64,000 nt of DNA from the NCBI RefSeq assembly GCF_964212655.1, contig NZ_OZ156465.1, positions 434,001-498,000 on the forward strand, written 5' to 3'. This document shows, one piece after another, positions 1-10,226 of the stretch (the first letter of the stretch is position 1; every line of letters begins with the position of its first letter). A model generated the notes under the pieces. That model worked only from the letters and a program-made list of their open reading frames with translations, did no database searches and was not told the DNA's origin. Position numbers and translations under genes: made by a program. The stretch comes from Candidatus Thiodiazotropha sp. LNASS1. Its GTDB lineage: Bacteria > Pseudomonadota > Gammaproteobacteria > Chromatiales > Chromatiaceae.

Positions 1-131
1 CTGAGTTCGAGGCCCAGCCCGATCGGGTGCGACGCATTATCACGGAGGGATCCGAAAGAGCCCGTGTGGTGGCTCAGGAGACTATGCGGGAAGTGCGCGA
101 TGCGATGTCTTTGAGGGGATTCGAATCATGA
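1..131 (+). CDS. trpS: Tryptophanyl-tRNA synthetase, C-terminal end (partial)
   Basis: The first 131 bases hold an open frame from base 3 to a TGA at 129-131. It encodes about 42 residues ending in an anticodon-domain tail that includes ARVVAQETMREVRDAM. This resembles the C-terminus of class I tryptophanyl-tRNA synthetase, which charges tRNA-Trp in the cytoplasm. Position directly upstream of scpA-scpB-rluB matches the usual gammaproteobacterial gene order trpS-scpA-scpB. Only the tail is visible, so the call rests on this short match plus synteny. Confidence 0.7.
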   Translation, partial: EFEAQPDRVRRIITEGSERARVVAQETMREVRDAMSLRGFES

Positions 132-205
132 ACGACGCGGATTTAGTATGATGTTGCGAGACGATTGTTACGCCTATCTTGTATCCACCCGCCTTAGGGA
201 CTGAC

Positions 206-1024
206 ATGGAAGAAACTGAACACCATCCGCACTACCATCCCGAGCAGGAGGAGATGCCCTTCGCCATGGTCATGGGGGAGCCGTTGGCGACGCCCCCCAC
301 CGATCTCTACATCCCCCCCGATGCGCTCGAGGTCTTTCTCGATGCCTTTGAGGGCCCGTTGGATCTGCTGCTCTATCTCATCAGGCGTCAGAATCTCGAT
401 ATCCTCGATATCCCCATATCGGATATCACCGACCAGTATGTGCAATATATCGAGATGATGAAGGACCTGCGGCTCGAGTTGGCGGCGGAATACCTGGTGA
501 TGGCGGCGATGTTGGCGGAGATCAAGTCCCGCATGCTGCTGCCCAGGCCGACGAGCGAGGAAGAGGAGGGGGAAGACCCGCGGGCGGAGCTGATCAGACG
601 ACTGCAGGAGTACGAACGCTATAAACAGGCCGCGGAAGACCTGGATGGTCTGGAACATATGACCCGGGACACCTTCCAGGGGCATGCGGAACTGGTAGAA
701 CGGCATGTGGAGAAGCGAGAGCCCGATGTTGACCTGCGGGAGATCCTGCTGGCTTTACAGGATGTGATGTCCCGTGCGGATATGTTCAGCAGCCATCGCG
801 TAGAGAAAGAGCCGCTCTCGGTCAGAGAACGGATGTCCCATGTGTTACAGGTGGTGAACGGCAAGGATTTTCTGCCGTTTACAGAACTGTTTGATATCAC
901 CGAGGGCCGCCTTGGCGTAGTGGTGACCTTTCTTGCGATCCTGGAACTGATGAAGGTCTCGTTGCTCGAGCTGGTTCAGACAGATGACTTTGCCCCCATT
1001 CACGTGAAAGCGAAGACAGCCTGA
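206..1024 (+). CDS. scpA: Segregation and condensation protein A
   Basis: ScpA is the kleisin subunit of the bacterial SMC condensin; it bridges SMC heads and binds ScpB to compact and segregate chromosomes. The protein contains the family signature around DAFEGPLDLLLYLIRRQNLD, then the helical kleisin N-domain (LAAEYLVMAAMLAEIKSRML) and a C-terminal winged-helix-like part. I choose ATG 206 (272 aa) because AGGGA lies five bases upstream; an in-frame TTG at 179 would add nine residues. The gene is followed after one base by scpB, so the two are probably co-translated in a trpS-scpA-scpB-rluB operon. Confidence 0.93.
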   Translation: MEETEHHPHYHPEQEEMPFAMVMGEPLATPPTDLYIPPDALEVFLDAFEGPLDLLLYLIRRQNLDILDIPISDITDQYVQYIEMMKDLRLELAAEYLVMAAMLAEIKSRMLLPRPTSEEEEGEDPRAELIRRLQEYERYKQAAEDLDGLEHMTRDTFQGHAELVERHVEKREPDVDLREILLALQDVMSRADMFSSHRVEKEPLSVRERMSHVLQVVNGKDFLPFTELFDITEGRLGVVVTFLAILELMKVSLLELVQTDDFAPIHVKAKTA

Positions 1025-1025
1025 T

Positions 1026-1763
1026 ATGACAGATGAAGAGAAATTAAAACAGATCGTCGAAGCCGCCCTGTTGGCCGCGGGACGTCCGCTCAACCTGGAT
1101 CAGCTGCAGTCGCTGTTTCCCGAGCAGGAGGCGCCCGACAAGAAACAGCTGCGGGAGGTATTGGCGGGGCTGAGCGATGATTATCAGGGCAGGGGCATTG
1201 AAATCACCGAGGTTGGTAGCGGCTTTCGCATCCAGGTGCGGGCTGAGTTCTCCCCCTGGGTATCGAAACTGTGGGTGGAAAGGCCGCCCAAATACTCCCG
1301 TGCGCTGTTGGAGACTCTGGCCCTGATCGCCTATCGGCAACCGATAACCCGTGGTGAGATCGAGGATGTCCGTGGCGTCTCGGTCAGCACCAACATTATC
1401 AAGACCCTCACCGAGCGGGAGTGGGTCAGAGTCGTCGGCCATCGGGATGTTCCCGGTAAACCGGCCCTTTACGCCACCACCAGGGAGTTTCTCGACTACT
1501 TCAATCTAAAGAGTCTGAACGAGCTGCCGACCCTGGCTGAGATCCGCGATCTCGATTCCATCAATCGGGAACTTGAACTGGTCGATCCCGAAAAGCAGCA
1601 ACAGCAGGGGGAGATCCAGACAGATCAGGAGGCGGATGAGTCGATCCCGCTTGACCCGGATCAACAACCCGAAGCGATTGAATCCCACGAGGGTGAAGAT
1701 ACCGTACCCATCATGGATGAGGATCAGCACTTATCCAAACCCGCCACCCATGAATCAGAGTAG
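1026..1763 (+). CDS. scpB: Segregation and condensation protein B
   Basis: ScpB is the winged-helix partner of ScpA in the SMC-ScpAB condensin. The 245-aa product shows the tandem winged-helix pattern, with the conserved [20 protein letters not shown] segment near residues 97-116 and GRPALYATT-like [16 protein letters not shown] near residues 145-160. After about residue 185 it becomes an acidic, low-complexity tail rich in Glu, Gln and Asp, common in gammaproteobacterial ScpB. ATG starts two bases after the scpA stop codon, and its last 14 bases overlap rluB, which suggests tight translational coupling. Confidence 0.93.
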   Translation: MTDEEKLKQIVEAALLAAGRPLNLDQLQSLFPEQEAPDKKQLREVLAGLSDDYQGRGIEITEVGSGFRIQVRAEFSPWVSKLWVERPPKYSRALLETLALIAYRQPITRGEIEDVRGVSVSTNIIKTLTEREWVRVVGHRDVPGKPALYATTREFLDYFNLKSLNELPTLAEIRDLDSINRELELVDPEKQQQQGEIQTDQEADESIPLDPDQQPEAIESHEGEDTVPIMDEDQHLSKPATHESE

Positions 1764-2709
1764 AGACAGAGCCGGCGAACGCCTGCAAAAGGTCCTTGCC
1801 AATGCTGGTATGGGATCACGCCGTCAGATAGAGGGGTGGATCGTCGAAGGACGGGTCGAGGTCAATGGCGTGGCTGCCGAGTTGGGGCAGCGGGTCAATC
1901 CGAGCGATGTCATATACGTGGATGGAAAGCGGATTGCAAAGCGACTGCTCGAAGCGCCGGTACGGGAGGTCATTGTCTACAACAAGCCGGAGGGCGAGTT
2001 GGTGACACGCAAGGATCCCGAGGGCCGTCACACCGTCTTCGAGCGCATGCCGAAGCTCAAGCATGGGCGCTGGATTCCCGTGGGACGCCTGGATATCAAC
2101 TCCTCCGGCCTGCTGCTGCTGACGACAGATGGGGAGCTGGCCAATCAACTGATGCACCCGAGCCGGCAGGTCGAACGGGAGTACGCGGTCAGGGTGATGG
2201 GCGAGGTCACCGAAGAGCAGTTGAAGGCCCTCACTCACGGGGTCGAGCTGGAGGACGGACCGGCCCGTTTCGAGGAGATCGTCGAATCGGGCGGCGAGGG
2301 TATCAATCGCTGGTTTCACGTCGTGATCATGGAGGGTCGCCAACGGGAGGTCAGGCGGATGTGGGAAGCGGTAGGCGCCCGGGTCAGCCGACTCAAGCGC
2401 GTGCGCTACGGCAGCGTGATTCTGGAGAGTGCGCTGAAGGTGGGACGCTGGCGTTATCTCAATGAGCAAGAGGTCAATGATCTGCTCACTACCATGGGGC
2501 ATAGTGTCGCCAAACAGAGAAAATCGCATCAAGCCAAATCCCCGCAGGGTGATCAAAAAGGCCGTAAAAGCGCCAAGTCGTCGAAACCGCATCAGGCAAG
2601 GGGTCAGAAAAAAGCGGGAGCCGGACGCAACAAAGAGACTCGCAAGCCATCCGGCGGCAAGACTGACACGATATGGAAAGGCAAACAGGGCGGCAGACGA
2701 TCGCGGTAA
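1750..2709 (+). CDS. rluB: 23S rRNA pseudouridine 2605 synthase
   Basis: RluB modifies U2605 in helix 93 of 23S rRNA. Using ATG 1750 the protein has 319 residues: an S4 RNA-binding domain at about 10-57 ([20 protein letters not shown]), then the RsuA/RluB/E/F catalytic domain with the [14 protein letters not shown] motif, whose Asp at residue 115 is the expected catalytic aspartate, and a Lys/Arg-rich disordered tail from about residue 255. The same frame stays open upstream to 1573, but residues before 1750 have no domain similarity, so the internal ATG overlapping the scpB end is preferred. Confidence 0.92.
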   Translation: MNQSRDRAGERLQKVLANAGMGSRRQIEGWIVEGRVEVNGVAAELGQRVNPSDVIYVDGKRIAKRLLEAPVREVIVYNKPEGELVTRKDPEGRHTVFERMPKLKHGRWIPVGRLDINSSGLLLLTTDGELANQLMHPSRQVEREYAVRVMGEVTEEQLKALTHGVELEDGPARFEEIVESGGEGINRWFHVVIMEGRQREVRRMWEAVGARVSRLKRVRYGSVILESALKVGRWRYLNEQEVNDLLTTMGHSVAKQRKSHQAKSPQGDQKGRKSAKSSKPHQARGQKKAGAGRNKETRKPSGGKTDTIWKGKQGGRRSR

Positions 2710-3380
2710 AGTTTTCGACTGCCGATCTGATGACGATCTATCAGCAGCTGTCGGATCGTTACGAAGCACAGCGCTGGTGGCCGGGTGAAACCCCTTTCGA
2801 AGTCATGGTGGGGGCGGTTCTGACCCAAAATACCGCCTGGTCGAATGTTGAAAAGGCGATCGATAATCTCAAACGATTGGATGCACTCAACCTTGAGTCG
2901 CTGCTCACCATGCCGCCGGATAGTTTGGCAGCGCAGATTCGTCCAGCCGGTTACTTCAATGTCAAGACTAAACGGTTGCTGAACCTATGCCGCTTTCTGC
3001 AGCGGAATCCCGGCCTGGAACAGTTGGATACCGATGAGTTGCGAGCACGGTTATTGTCGATTCATGGCATCGGGCCGGAGACGGTGGATGACATTCTGCT
3101 CTACGCCTTTGATCGGCCGGTCTTCGTGATCGATGCCTATACCCGGCGTCTATTCGGTCGCTTGGGATTGATAGCGCATGATTGTGGCTACGAGTCTTTG
3201 CGGGCGGGTTTCGAAGCGGCTTTGCGGAGCGATTCAACGCTCTTCAGTGAATACCATGCATTGATCGTTGTTCACGCGAAGGCACACTGCAGAACAAAAC
3301 CCGTGTGTGTCAGTTGTCCTTTGTCTGAACTGTGTCGCTATAGGGTGGATCAACTGGCCAACGGCATCCCAGCCGTATAG
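2673..3380 (+). CDS. Endonuclease III-like HhH-GPD DNA glycosylase with [4Fe-4S] cluster
   Basis: The product belongs to the HhH-GPD base-excision repair superfamily. It has a helix-hairpin-helix ([10 protein letters not shown], residues 131-140), the invariant Asp (VIDAY, residue 154) and four Cys (206, 212, 215, 221) for a [4Fe-4S] cluster. The Cys spacing is C-X5-C-X2-C-X5-C rather than X6 in the first gap. Where E. coli Nth has the catalytic Lys of its HhH, this protein has Glu136, so it is expected to be a monofunctional glycosylase rather than an AP lyase (inference). The start overlaps rluB by 37 bases; ATG 2730 is an alternative. The 3' end overlaps the convergent GGDEF gene by 31 bases. 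Confidence 0.82.
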   Translation: MERQTGRQTIAVKFSTADLMTIYQQLSDRYEAQRWWPGETPFEVMVGAVLTQNTAWSNVEKAIDNLKRLDALNLESLLTMPPDSLAAQIRPAGYFNVKTKRLLNLCRFLQRNPGLEQLDTDELRARLLSIHGIGPETVDDILLYAFDRPVFVIDAYTRRLFGRLGLIAHDCGYESLRAGFEAALRSDSTLFSEYHALIVVHAKAHCRTKPVCVSCPLSELCRYRVDQLANGIPAV

Positions 3381-4285
3381 ACCTGATTGCGTCCGTTCTG
3401 CTTGGCCTGGTAGAGCGCGCTGTCCGCCCGTTCAAAAAGGCTCTCCGGGGTGTCCTGGTCGAGCATGGCGCTGACGCCCACACTGAGGGTGATGCGGACA
3501 TCTTTCAAAGATTTGATGCGCAGGTTTTCCACGTTGCGGCGGATGCGCTTTGCCAAAAGCTGGGCGCCCGCAATGTTTGTATCGTTCAACACCACAACGA
3601 ACTCCTCGCCACCGTAGCGGTAGAGGGCATCACTGCTGCGAATGGTATGCTCCACTGTGGTGGCGATCTCTTTCAATACCATATCACCCACGGCGTGACC
3701 GTAGTGGTCATTTATCTTTTTGAAAAAGTCGATATCCAGCACCAGCAGTGATAGATCGCTCAGTTTGCGGCGATTGAATTCGATGTCGCGACTGAAATTT
3801 TCATCGAAGGCGCTGCGGTTTTTTACCCCGGTCAGGGAGTCGAGAAAGGCGCTCTGAATGGCTGCTCTGTAGAGCAGCGCATTACGCAGTGGGTAGAGCA
3901 GGGCGGCAAGCAGATTCTCGATCTGCTGCACTTCAAGCTTTTTATATCGTCTGTTTCGGCTGATGGTGATATGGCCAAGTGCGGTATCCAACACGTTCAG
4001 ATCATACTCGAGTCTGTTTCTGCCCGCTTTTTCACCTAAAAGAATATCGACATCGCCATCTTTGCTGCGATAATTGAATGTGTCGTATTGAAATTGCGTC
4101 TGCAGGGCATTCGCGAACAGCTCGATCACGGCATCCACCTCAAGGGTGGTCTGCAGCTTACCGCTCAGTTCCAAAACCAAACCGAGGGTATTCTCCCTGA
4201 CGGTTGATTGCCGAGACATCTGCAAGGGAGTGGGTGCAGATGGTTTCTGAGGTGTGCTGTGGATACCGCTCATGTTAAAGCTCAC
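3350..4285 (-). CDS. Diguanylate cyclase (GGDEF) with N-terminal sensory region
   Basis: This cytoplasmic-type protein of 311 residues has no predicted membrane segment. Residues about 30-145 look like a GAF-like sensory domain, followed by a full GGDEF domain. The active-site motif is GGEEF at residues 225-229. An RxxD inhibitory-site motif (RSSD, 216-219) sits exactly five residues before it, so c-di-GMP product inhibition is expected. It makes c-di-GMP from two GTP. An alternative start is Met5 (4273). The coding end overlaps the convergent glycosylase gene by 31 bases. Confidence 0.88.
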   Translation of the reverse strand: MSFNMSGIHSTPQKPSAPTPLQMSRQSTVRENTLGLVLELSGKLQTTLEVDAVIELFANALQTQFQYDTFNYRSKDGDVDILLGEKAGRNRLEYDLNVLDTALGHITISRNRRYKKLEVQQIENLLAALLYPLRNALLYRAAIQSAFLDSLTGVKNRSAFDENFSRDIEFNRRKLSDLSLLVLDIDFFKKINDHYGHAVGDMVLKEIATTVEHTIRSSDALYRYGGEEFVVVLNDTNIAGAQLLAKRIRRNVENLRIKSLKDVRITLSVGVSAMLDQDTPESLFERADSALYQAKQNGRNQVYTAGMPLAS

Positions 4286-4436
4286 TCAAAGCTAATTCCT
4301 GTAATTGGCTATGCTAAAGGCGTGCCAAATTTAAAAAACATAATATAATCAATAACAAAGAGACAATAATTACGAGTGGCGCCAAAAAAACGACACCGAA
4401 TCAAGGGATGATGGAACAGGGCAGAAGCTATAATTC

Positions 4437-4450
4437 GACAATATATTGTC
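4437..4450. promoter_or_regulatory. Perfect 14-bp palindrome in the intergenic region
   Basis: GACAATATATTGTC is perfectly symmetric and sits between the divergently transcribed diguanylate cyclase (start 4285) and the thioredoxin-fold gene (start 4576). Its place about 125 bases before one start and 150 before the other fits an operator for a dimeric regulator. I do not recognise the regulator. Confidence 0.35.
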
Positions 4451-4575
4451 ATCTATCTAAAGCAGGGGGAGTTATGCCGTCCTGTCGATTACCCAGACTG
4501 AAATGAGGTGATCGGCACTCTTGGCGCTAAAAAACCTCTATCTCTACATAGCGGGTAAATAAGAGAGAAAAAGAG

Positions 4576-5613
4576 ATGCTGAAACTCACCACACTATCGA
4601 TTCTGCTGCTGTTTGCCGTACCTCAATTGCAAGCTGCGGGGGATCAGGAGGGATTGGGTCAAGGATTGGTGAACCCGGGATTTCATGACAAGCCGGCCTG
4701 GTTTAAAAACTCCTTTCTCGATCTTCAGGAGGATCTGCAGGAGGCAACGGAAGAAGATAAAAGAGTGATTCTCTATTTTCATCAGGACGGTTGTCCCTAT
4801 TGCGCCAAACTGCTGAACGAAAATTTCTCCATCAAGGCGATCGTCGATAAGACTCAAGAGGCGTTTCAACTGGTTGCGATCAATATCTGGGGCGACAGGG
4901 AGGTAACCGGATTGTCGGGCGAGGCTACTACCGAAAAGGCGTTCGCGGCGTCGATGAAGGTCATGTATACACCCACCATGCTGTTTCTGGATGAGCAGGG
5001 GAGAAGGGTATTGCGTATCAATGGCTATTACGCGCCTCACCGCTTCATGACGGCATTGGACTATGTCGCCGGCAGAGAGGAGCGCAATCTCTCCTTCAGG
5101 AATTACCTGGCCCGCATCCAGCCGGTCGCCTCAACAGGTAAATTGCACAGAGAGACTGACTATCTGCAGCCGCCAATGGATCTGCGCCGCCCCACCGGAG
5201 CCGACAGGCCGCTATTGGTATTGATGGAGATGAAACAGTGTCCGCCTTGTGATGAACTGCACCAGGAGATCCTGCCGCAGTCCGCACTGCAGGAGAGCCT
5301 GCGAGGATTCGATGTGGCGTTGGTGGATATCTGGTCCGGAGAGGAACTGATCACTCCGGACGGCAAGCGGATGAAAGCGACGAAATGGGCTGAAAGCCTT
5401 GGGATCCAGTATGCCCCCAGCATGCTGTTCTTCGATGGGTCGGGTAGGGAGATATTTCGCTCGGAGGCCTACCTGCGAACCTTTCACACCCATGCCGTAA
5501 TAGATTACGTAGGCTCAGGCAGCTACAGGGATCAGCCCAATTTCCAGCGCTTCGTACAGGCCAGGGCGGACGAGATGCGCACCCGGGGCGAAGTGGTCGA
5601 CCTGATGAAATAG
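4576..5613 (+). CDS. Secreted tandem thioredoxin-fold protein (SoxW-like)
   Basis: The 345-residue product starts with a signal peptide (about residues 1-20, cleavage after LQA) and then has two thioredoxin-like domains. The first carries a CPYC redox motif (Cys73/Cys76) and the cis-Pro segment TPTMLFL; the second carries CPPC (Cys222/Cys225) and APSMLFF. Each half resembles the thioredoxin_2/SoxW type found near sulfur-oxidation genes in sulfur bacteria. It probably acts as a periplasmic thiol-disulfide reductant; the partner is not shown by the neighbours. Two repeated domains of this kind in one chain is unusual. A purine-rich GAGAGAAAAAGAG leader precedes ATG. Confidence 0.75.
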   Translation: MLKLTTLSILLLFAVPQLQAAGDQEGLGQGLVNPGFHDKPAWFKNSFLDLQEDLQEATEEDKRVILYFHQDGCPYCAKLLNENFSIKAIVDKTQEAFQLVAINIWGDREVTGLSGEATTEKAFAASMKVMYTPTMLFLDEQGRRVLRINGYYAPHRFMTALDYVAGREERNLSFRNYLARIQPVASTGKLHRETDYLQPPMDLRRPTGADRPLLVLMEMKQCPPCDELHQEILPQSALQESLRGFDVALVDIWSGEELITPDGKRMKATKWAESLGIQYAPSMLFFDGSGREIFRSEAYLRTFHTHAVIDYVGSGSYRDQPNFQRFVQARADEMRTRGEVVDLMK

Positions 5614-5699
5614 CCTCTGCAGTTATTGATCCGTAGCAGGGAGCGATTTGGGGTTCACTCGGGGGGGATTCTAGGGTAGTATTGCGCGTTCCAAATTTC

Positions 5700-5775
5700 G
5701 GGTCGTTAGCTCAGTCGGTAGAGCATCTGACTTTTAATCAGGTGGTCATAGGTTCGATTCCTATACGACCCACCA
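5700..5775 (+). tRNA. tRNA-Lys (anticodon TTT)
   Basis: The 76-base sequence folds into a complete cloverleaf. The acceptor stem pairs GGGTCGT with ACGACCC, the D arm is TAGCTCAGTCGGTAGAGCA, the anticodon loop is CTTTTAA with anticodon TTT, and the T arm is GGTTCGATTCC. CCA is encoded at the 3' end. It lies at the junction between the conserved left part and the mobile-element-rich region, which is a common place for integrations, but no duplicate of its 3' end was found in the window. Confidence 0.97.
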
Positions 5776-6806
5776 TATAAATCAAGGGGTTGCGTTCTGT
5801 GACCCCTCTGATCCACCCGAAATATTGTCAACAGTGTTGTCGATATTGAGACAAAATCCCAAGATTATCTTCTTTATAGTTACTAATTCATCGGGCTGTA
5901 TATTGCTTGCGCCCGTCAGTATGGTTATACCGATCTACAATCTTGATCTACAAGCTTCAACATAGAAAATGACTTTCATGTGATACAGGTGTGGTGACTA
6001 TGCCAAAGCTGCTATTAAAATAGATAATAATGTAATTCATTATTACCGCCCCAGTTTATTTTATTGCTACTTTCTTTAATCAGTAGCAACGATCTATAAA
6101 TTGGTTAAATAACCGATTATATCAACTAAGGTTAGAAATCTTCGCCGGTCGCCTTCGATAGTGTTGACGTACCACAGATCGGTGTGTCTTAGGTAAGCGC
6201 TGGCATTTTTCAGTTGTTTCAAGGTCGATGGTGTGCATGACGCAAATATCCTTAGATACAGAATTGGATCAATAAACAAAGTTGGTGGTATTGCGTTCAA
6301 ATATCTTGCGAGTACGACTAATAGAGCCTTCGACTCCCTGGTGAAAGACGTACAAATTATATGTGTGTGGTACCGATTGATTATCTGATGTACAAGGAAA
6401 GGGATTAGCTACTTCTAGTCCAGGCCTGTATGTTTTTTTTGATCAGCTTATCGACTGGAGTTGGATATTTAAATAATTCACTAAACAATTCCGGTAACTT
6501 CATGATATGCATCCAGTTAATAAATGCGTAACTTTTCTTGTACTGATCTATGTCAATGAATTGTAGATTTGTACCCGCTGAACATTGATCAGATAAAAAC
6601 AGATAGCGTAGGCTATACGGCAACCTACGGTATACCGCTATGTAAGGGAATAACCATGTATAAACAGCAAGGATGCAGCCATCCTATTTTTCCTTTCTAT
6701 CTTCTATCAACACTTGATAACTTGATGGGTGTCCGTTTGTTTGATTGTTATTTATGCAAGCTGACTGAAATAAATAGGATAATTGGCAATTAACTCGGAA
6801 GGTAAA
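5776..6806. other. 1-kb AT-rich gap without a supportable gene
   Basis: After the tRNA there is a weak hairpin (AGGGGT at 5785 with ACCCCT at 5802) and then AT-rich sequence. Short open frames on the minus strand (6094-6300 and 6405-6623) have no ribosome-binding site or family match that I recognise. They could be pieces of a decayed gene. Base composition is clearly more AT-rich than in the left flank, marking entry into the accessory region. Confidence 0.5.
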
Positions 6807-7543
6807 ATGTTCAAAAAAATTGCTTTAAAGTCCCTCCTTACCTTTTTTCTTATTGTTATTAATGCTCATCAGGCATTAGGTGACACAATCTATGCAGACC
6901 CCATTAAGGTGTATGTATTCTATCCATATCACTACGAAAGGGTAGATGATTTTGTTGGATACTATAACGATTATGAGGCGCAACAATTCAATAACTGTAT
7001 GGAGGCGGCAGCAAATGAGTATCATTGGACCTGTATCAAATACATTATCGAAGACGCATCTGTACATGGCCTAAATGACTTCACGAGAAATGGCGAGCCA
7101 CATTATTGGGCATTAACTGGGACATCTCACAGTGATGTACACAATTATGGTGGCCATTTTGTAACCGATGAAGAATGGGATGGTTTAATGATGGCCACGA
7201 AATGGTCATGTCCAAAAGGTTTTCAATATCGCATAACAGGACCTGCCGATAATCAGATTTACGAGTGTTTAAAAACCGAAGAAAAATCCTGTCCGATAGG
7301 GAATCCTGTTGATGTTTTTACAGGTAAGAAAACAGAAATTGAGACTGACTATCAGTCACCAAATGGCGTATTAGAAGTTGAGAGACAATACTTAAGTCAA
7401 GAGTCTGGTTGGTTGATGAGTAGCGAACCTCGGCTTAGACATGTGGGTCCTGGTGGTATTCTGTCATTGTCGGGCATATTCAATACTCTCAATTCGAATG
7501 CCTGTATTAACCCCTATTCTTTGTTACTAAATAAAAAACTGTC
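6807..7543 (+). pseudogene. Rhs/YD-repeat polymorphic toxin, N-terminal fragment
   Basis: ATG 6807 (with GGAAGG upstream) begins a secreted protein with a signal peptide (about residues 1-26). Around residue 160 it has CPIGNPVDVFTGKKTEIETDY, the hallmark of the DUF6531 segment that opens the repeat shell of Rhs proteins, which wrap a C-terminal toxin. The frame then runs into the left end of an IS3-family element at 7544, which adds a few foreign codons before a stop. The long YD-repeat core expected to follow (usually over 1000 residues) is absent: the sequence beyond the IS encodes only the last 30 residues of a toxin tip. Confidence 0.72.
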
Positions 7544-7604
7544 TGTAGTGGTATAGTTATTTTGGCCACCTGATTATGGGTGATATTATCACCCCAGATG
7601 ATAA

Positions 7605-8794
<1,190 letters not shown>

Positions 8795-8802
8795 CCACTA
8801 CA

Positions 8803-8896
8803 TATAGCAAAAGCAAGGCTTGGTTGCCAAGCAAAACATGTAACTGTTAAATGTACTGGTCCAAAAGGTGAAACTTATACTAGAGGTGGTAAATAG
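8803..8896 (+). pseudogene. Rhs toxin tip, last 30 codons
   Basis: Directly after the IS right end an open frame encodes about 30 residues, including the segment ARLGCQAKHVTVKCTGPKG, and stops at TAG 8894-8896, four bases before the next gene. Cys-rich, Lys-rich tails like this are typical of the C-terminal toxin of Rhs proteins sitting immediately before an immunity gene. It is separated from the Rhs N-terminal piece by the IS and by the missing core. Confidence 0.5.
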
Positions 8897-8899
8897 AAT

Positions 8900-9430
8900 A
8901 TGCATTATATGTGCCCATTCAATGAAAAATATTTACACCAAGCTATAGCAAATGATAAGTATAGTGATAGCTTGAATGAGGCGCTCCATAAATTTGATGA
9001 GGGTTATCCTGAGATAGGACACGAGATATGTGATAAATTGGGGATCAAAAGCAGCTTGGCAATTGTTGTTTCTTCTTTATTTTCTAAAGATCATGAAAAT
9101 GAAATAGAATTTGAGAAGAGGCATATTCTTGATTTGACTAAAGCTGCTGAACAAAAGAACTCGCTAGCTCTGTACTCGATCGCTGTATACTATGATCAAG
9201 GAACTATTTTGGAGGAAAGTAAAAGTAAAGCCCAAGATTACTATTGTAGAGCAGCTAAAGCGGGTAGCGACCTTGCTAAACATGTATATGGAATAATGCT
9301 ATATTACGGTACTGATACTTTAAAACCGAATAAAGAAGAAGGTATAAAGCTTCTATTGTCATCTGCATCTAACGGCGTTGACGATGCAAGAGTCTTTTTG
9401 TCATCTATTGGAATTACCACTGCCGGATAA
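8900..9430 (+). CDS. Sel1-repeat-type protein, candidate Rhs immunity protein
   Basis: The 176-residue product has at least two Sel1/TPR-like repeats (NSLALYSIAVYYDQG...AQDYYCRAAKAGSDLAKHVYGIMLYYG, then LLLSSASNGVDDARVFLSSIG). It lies four bases downstream of an Rhs toxin tail. Sel1-like proteins are known immunity partners of contact-dependent and Rhs toxins, so this is the likely antidote to the now-broken toxin (inference). ATG 8900 was chosen because it is the first in-frame start after the tail. Codon use is AT-rich like the rest of the region. Confidence 0.65.
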   Translation: MHYMCPFNEKYLHQAIANDKYSDSLNEALHKFDEGYPEIGHEICDKLGIKSSLAIVVSSLFSKDHENEIEFEKRHILDLTKAAEQKNSLALYSIAVYYDQGTILEESKSKAQDYYCRAAKAGSDLAKHVYGIMLYYGTDTLKPNKEEGIKLLLSSASNGVDDARVFLSSIGITTAG

Positions 9431-9967
9431 ACTTATAGTTTACTCTTCCAGTACATAACAACGAAGTATGTTACGGGGATTTATTTATATCGAACAAAAG
9501 GTTCAGTTGTGCTAGGCAGCAGTAGCCTGGTTTGCTCATTTCGATTTGACTGGTCAGTTCATACCTGCAGGGTGGTCAAACGACTGCGCCATCTGCAATT
9601 GCTATAGAAACTAAAAAATATTTGATATTATTTGTAGCAGTCTCGCCTCTGCACACAGCTTCAATTCAATACACATAATTCTACATTCGTACTAGTATTT
9701 TTTAATTTTAGTTAAATGTACTATCAGAAAAGGTTCCAGCATCACCTGCAGCGAATTCTGGTTTCGGGAGTCAGTTGGTTTCAGCGCAGGGTGCAATTCG
9801 GTCTGGAATACGCAGCTGCGTATTCCAGACGATTTGATCATTCATTCCAATAGAGTCCGACATCTAATTCCAAAATTCACTGCACCTTGTGCTGGTGATT
9901 CTGCATATTATTGATACTTTGCATCATAGAAACATATCAAATCGTAGATGTAATGTAAGTGTACAAC
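9431..9967. other. 537-bp gap with a perfect 30-bp palindrome and dispersed repeat pieces
   Basis: No gene is supportable. A perfect 30-bp inverted repeat lies at 9801-9830 (half-site GTCTGGAATACGCAG). Bases 9791-9814 match 28191-28214 at 22 of 24 positions, and 9514-9560 resembles 28001-28042. In the second locus the matching 24 bases are part of a PEP-CTERM protein gene, so this gap probably contains debris of a related gene. Confidence 0.5.
9801..9830. repeat. Perfect 30-bp palindrome
   Basis: The half-site GTCTGGAATACGCAG is followed at once by its exact reverse complement, with no loop. It would extrude a cruciform with no unpaired loop bases. It lies in gene debris between the Sel1 gene and the next IS. 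Confidence 0.85.
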
Positions 9968-10152
9968 TCAACCAATTCGCTTCATAAGCTCTTTAGGGGG
10001 GAGGCAAGTCCCTCTGTCTCTGGCTTGATCTACAAGTGCTTCGATTTTTTTATCAAGTAGAGGGAGGCTGAATTCTCGTTTAAGTTCCATGTCGAAGTTT
10101 CGTTTTGGGTTCCAAATGAGAGCATTCAGTCGTTTCGCAAGTGGCTTCCAAC
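9968..10152 (-). pseudogene. C-terminal part of an unrecognised protein split by an IS
   Basis: This minus-strand frame encodes the last 59 codons (KPLAKRLNALIWNPKRNF... to the stop at 9968) of a gene whose N-terminal 203 codons lie at 11357-11964. The two pieces join in frame when the IS at 10153-11356 and one copy of its CAAC target duplication are removed. No family is recognised. Confidence 0.7.
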
Positions 10153-10226
10153 GGTAATCCCCCCGAAAAATAACGGGGTTCAAAAGTAGAATTTTCCAAT
10201 TATGATTACGAAAAGGAGAATCTACA

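Noticed and set aside
1573..1749. Longer N-terminus for RluB
   Set aside because: The extra 59 residues are the shifted-frame image of the scpB tail and have no domain; ATG 1750 fits the family.
5700..5775. tRNA-Lys as an att site of the island
   Set aside because: I found no second copy of the tRNA 3' end anywhere in the window, and the only integrase belongs to the IS21-type module 12 kb away.
6094..6623. Minus-strand small genes after the tRNA
   Set aside because: No ribosome-binding site, AT-driven composition and no recognised family; not enough to call genes.
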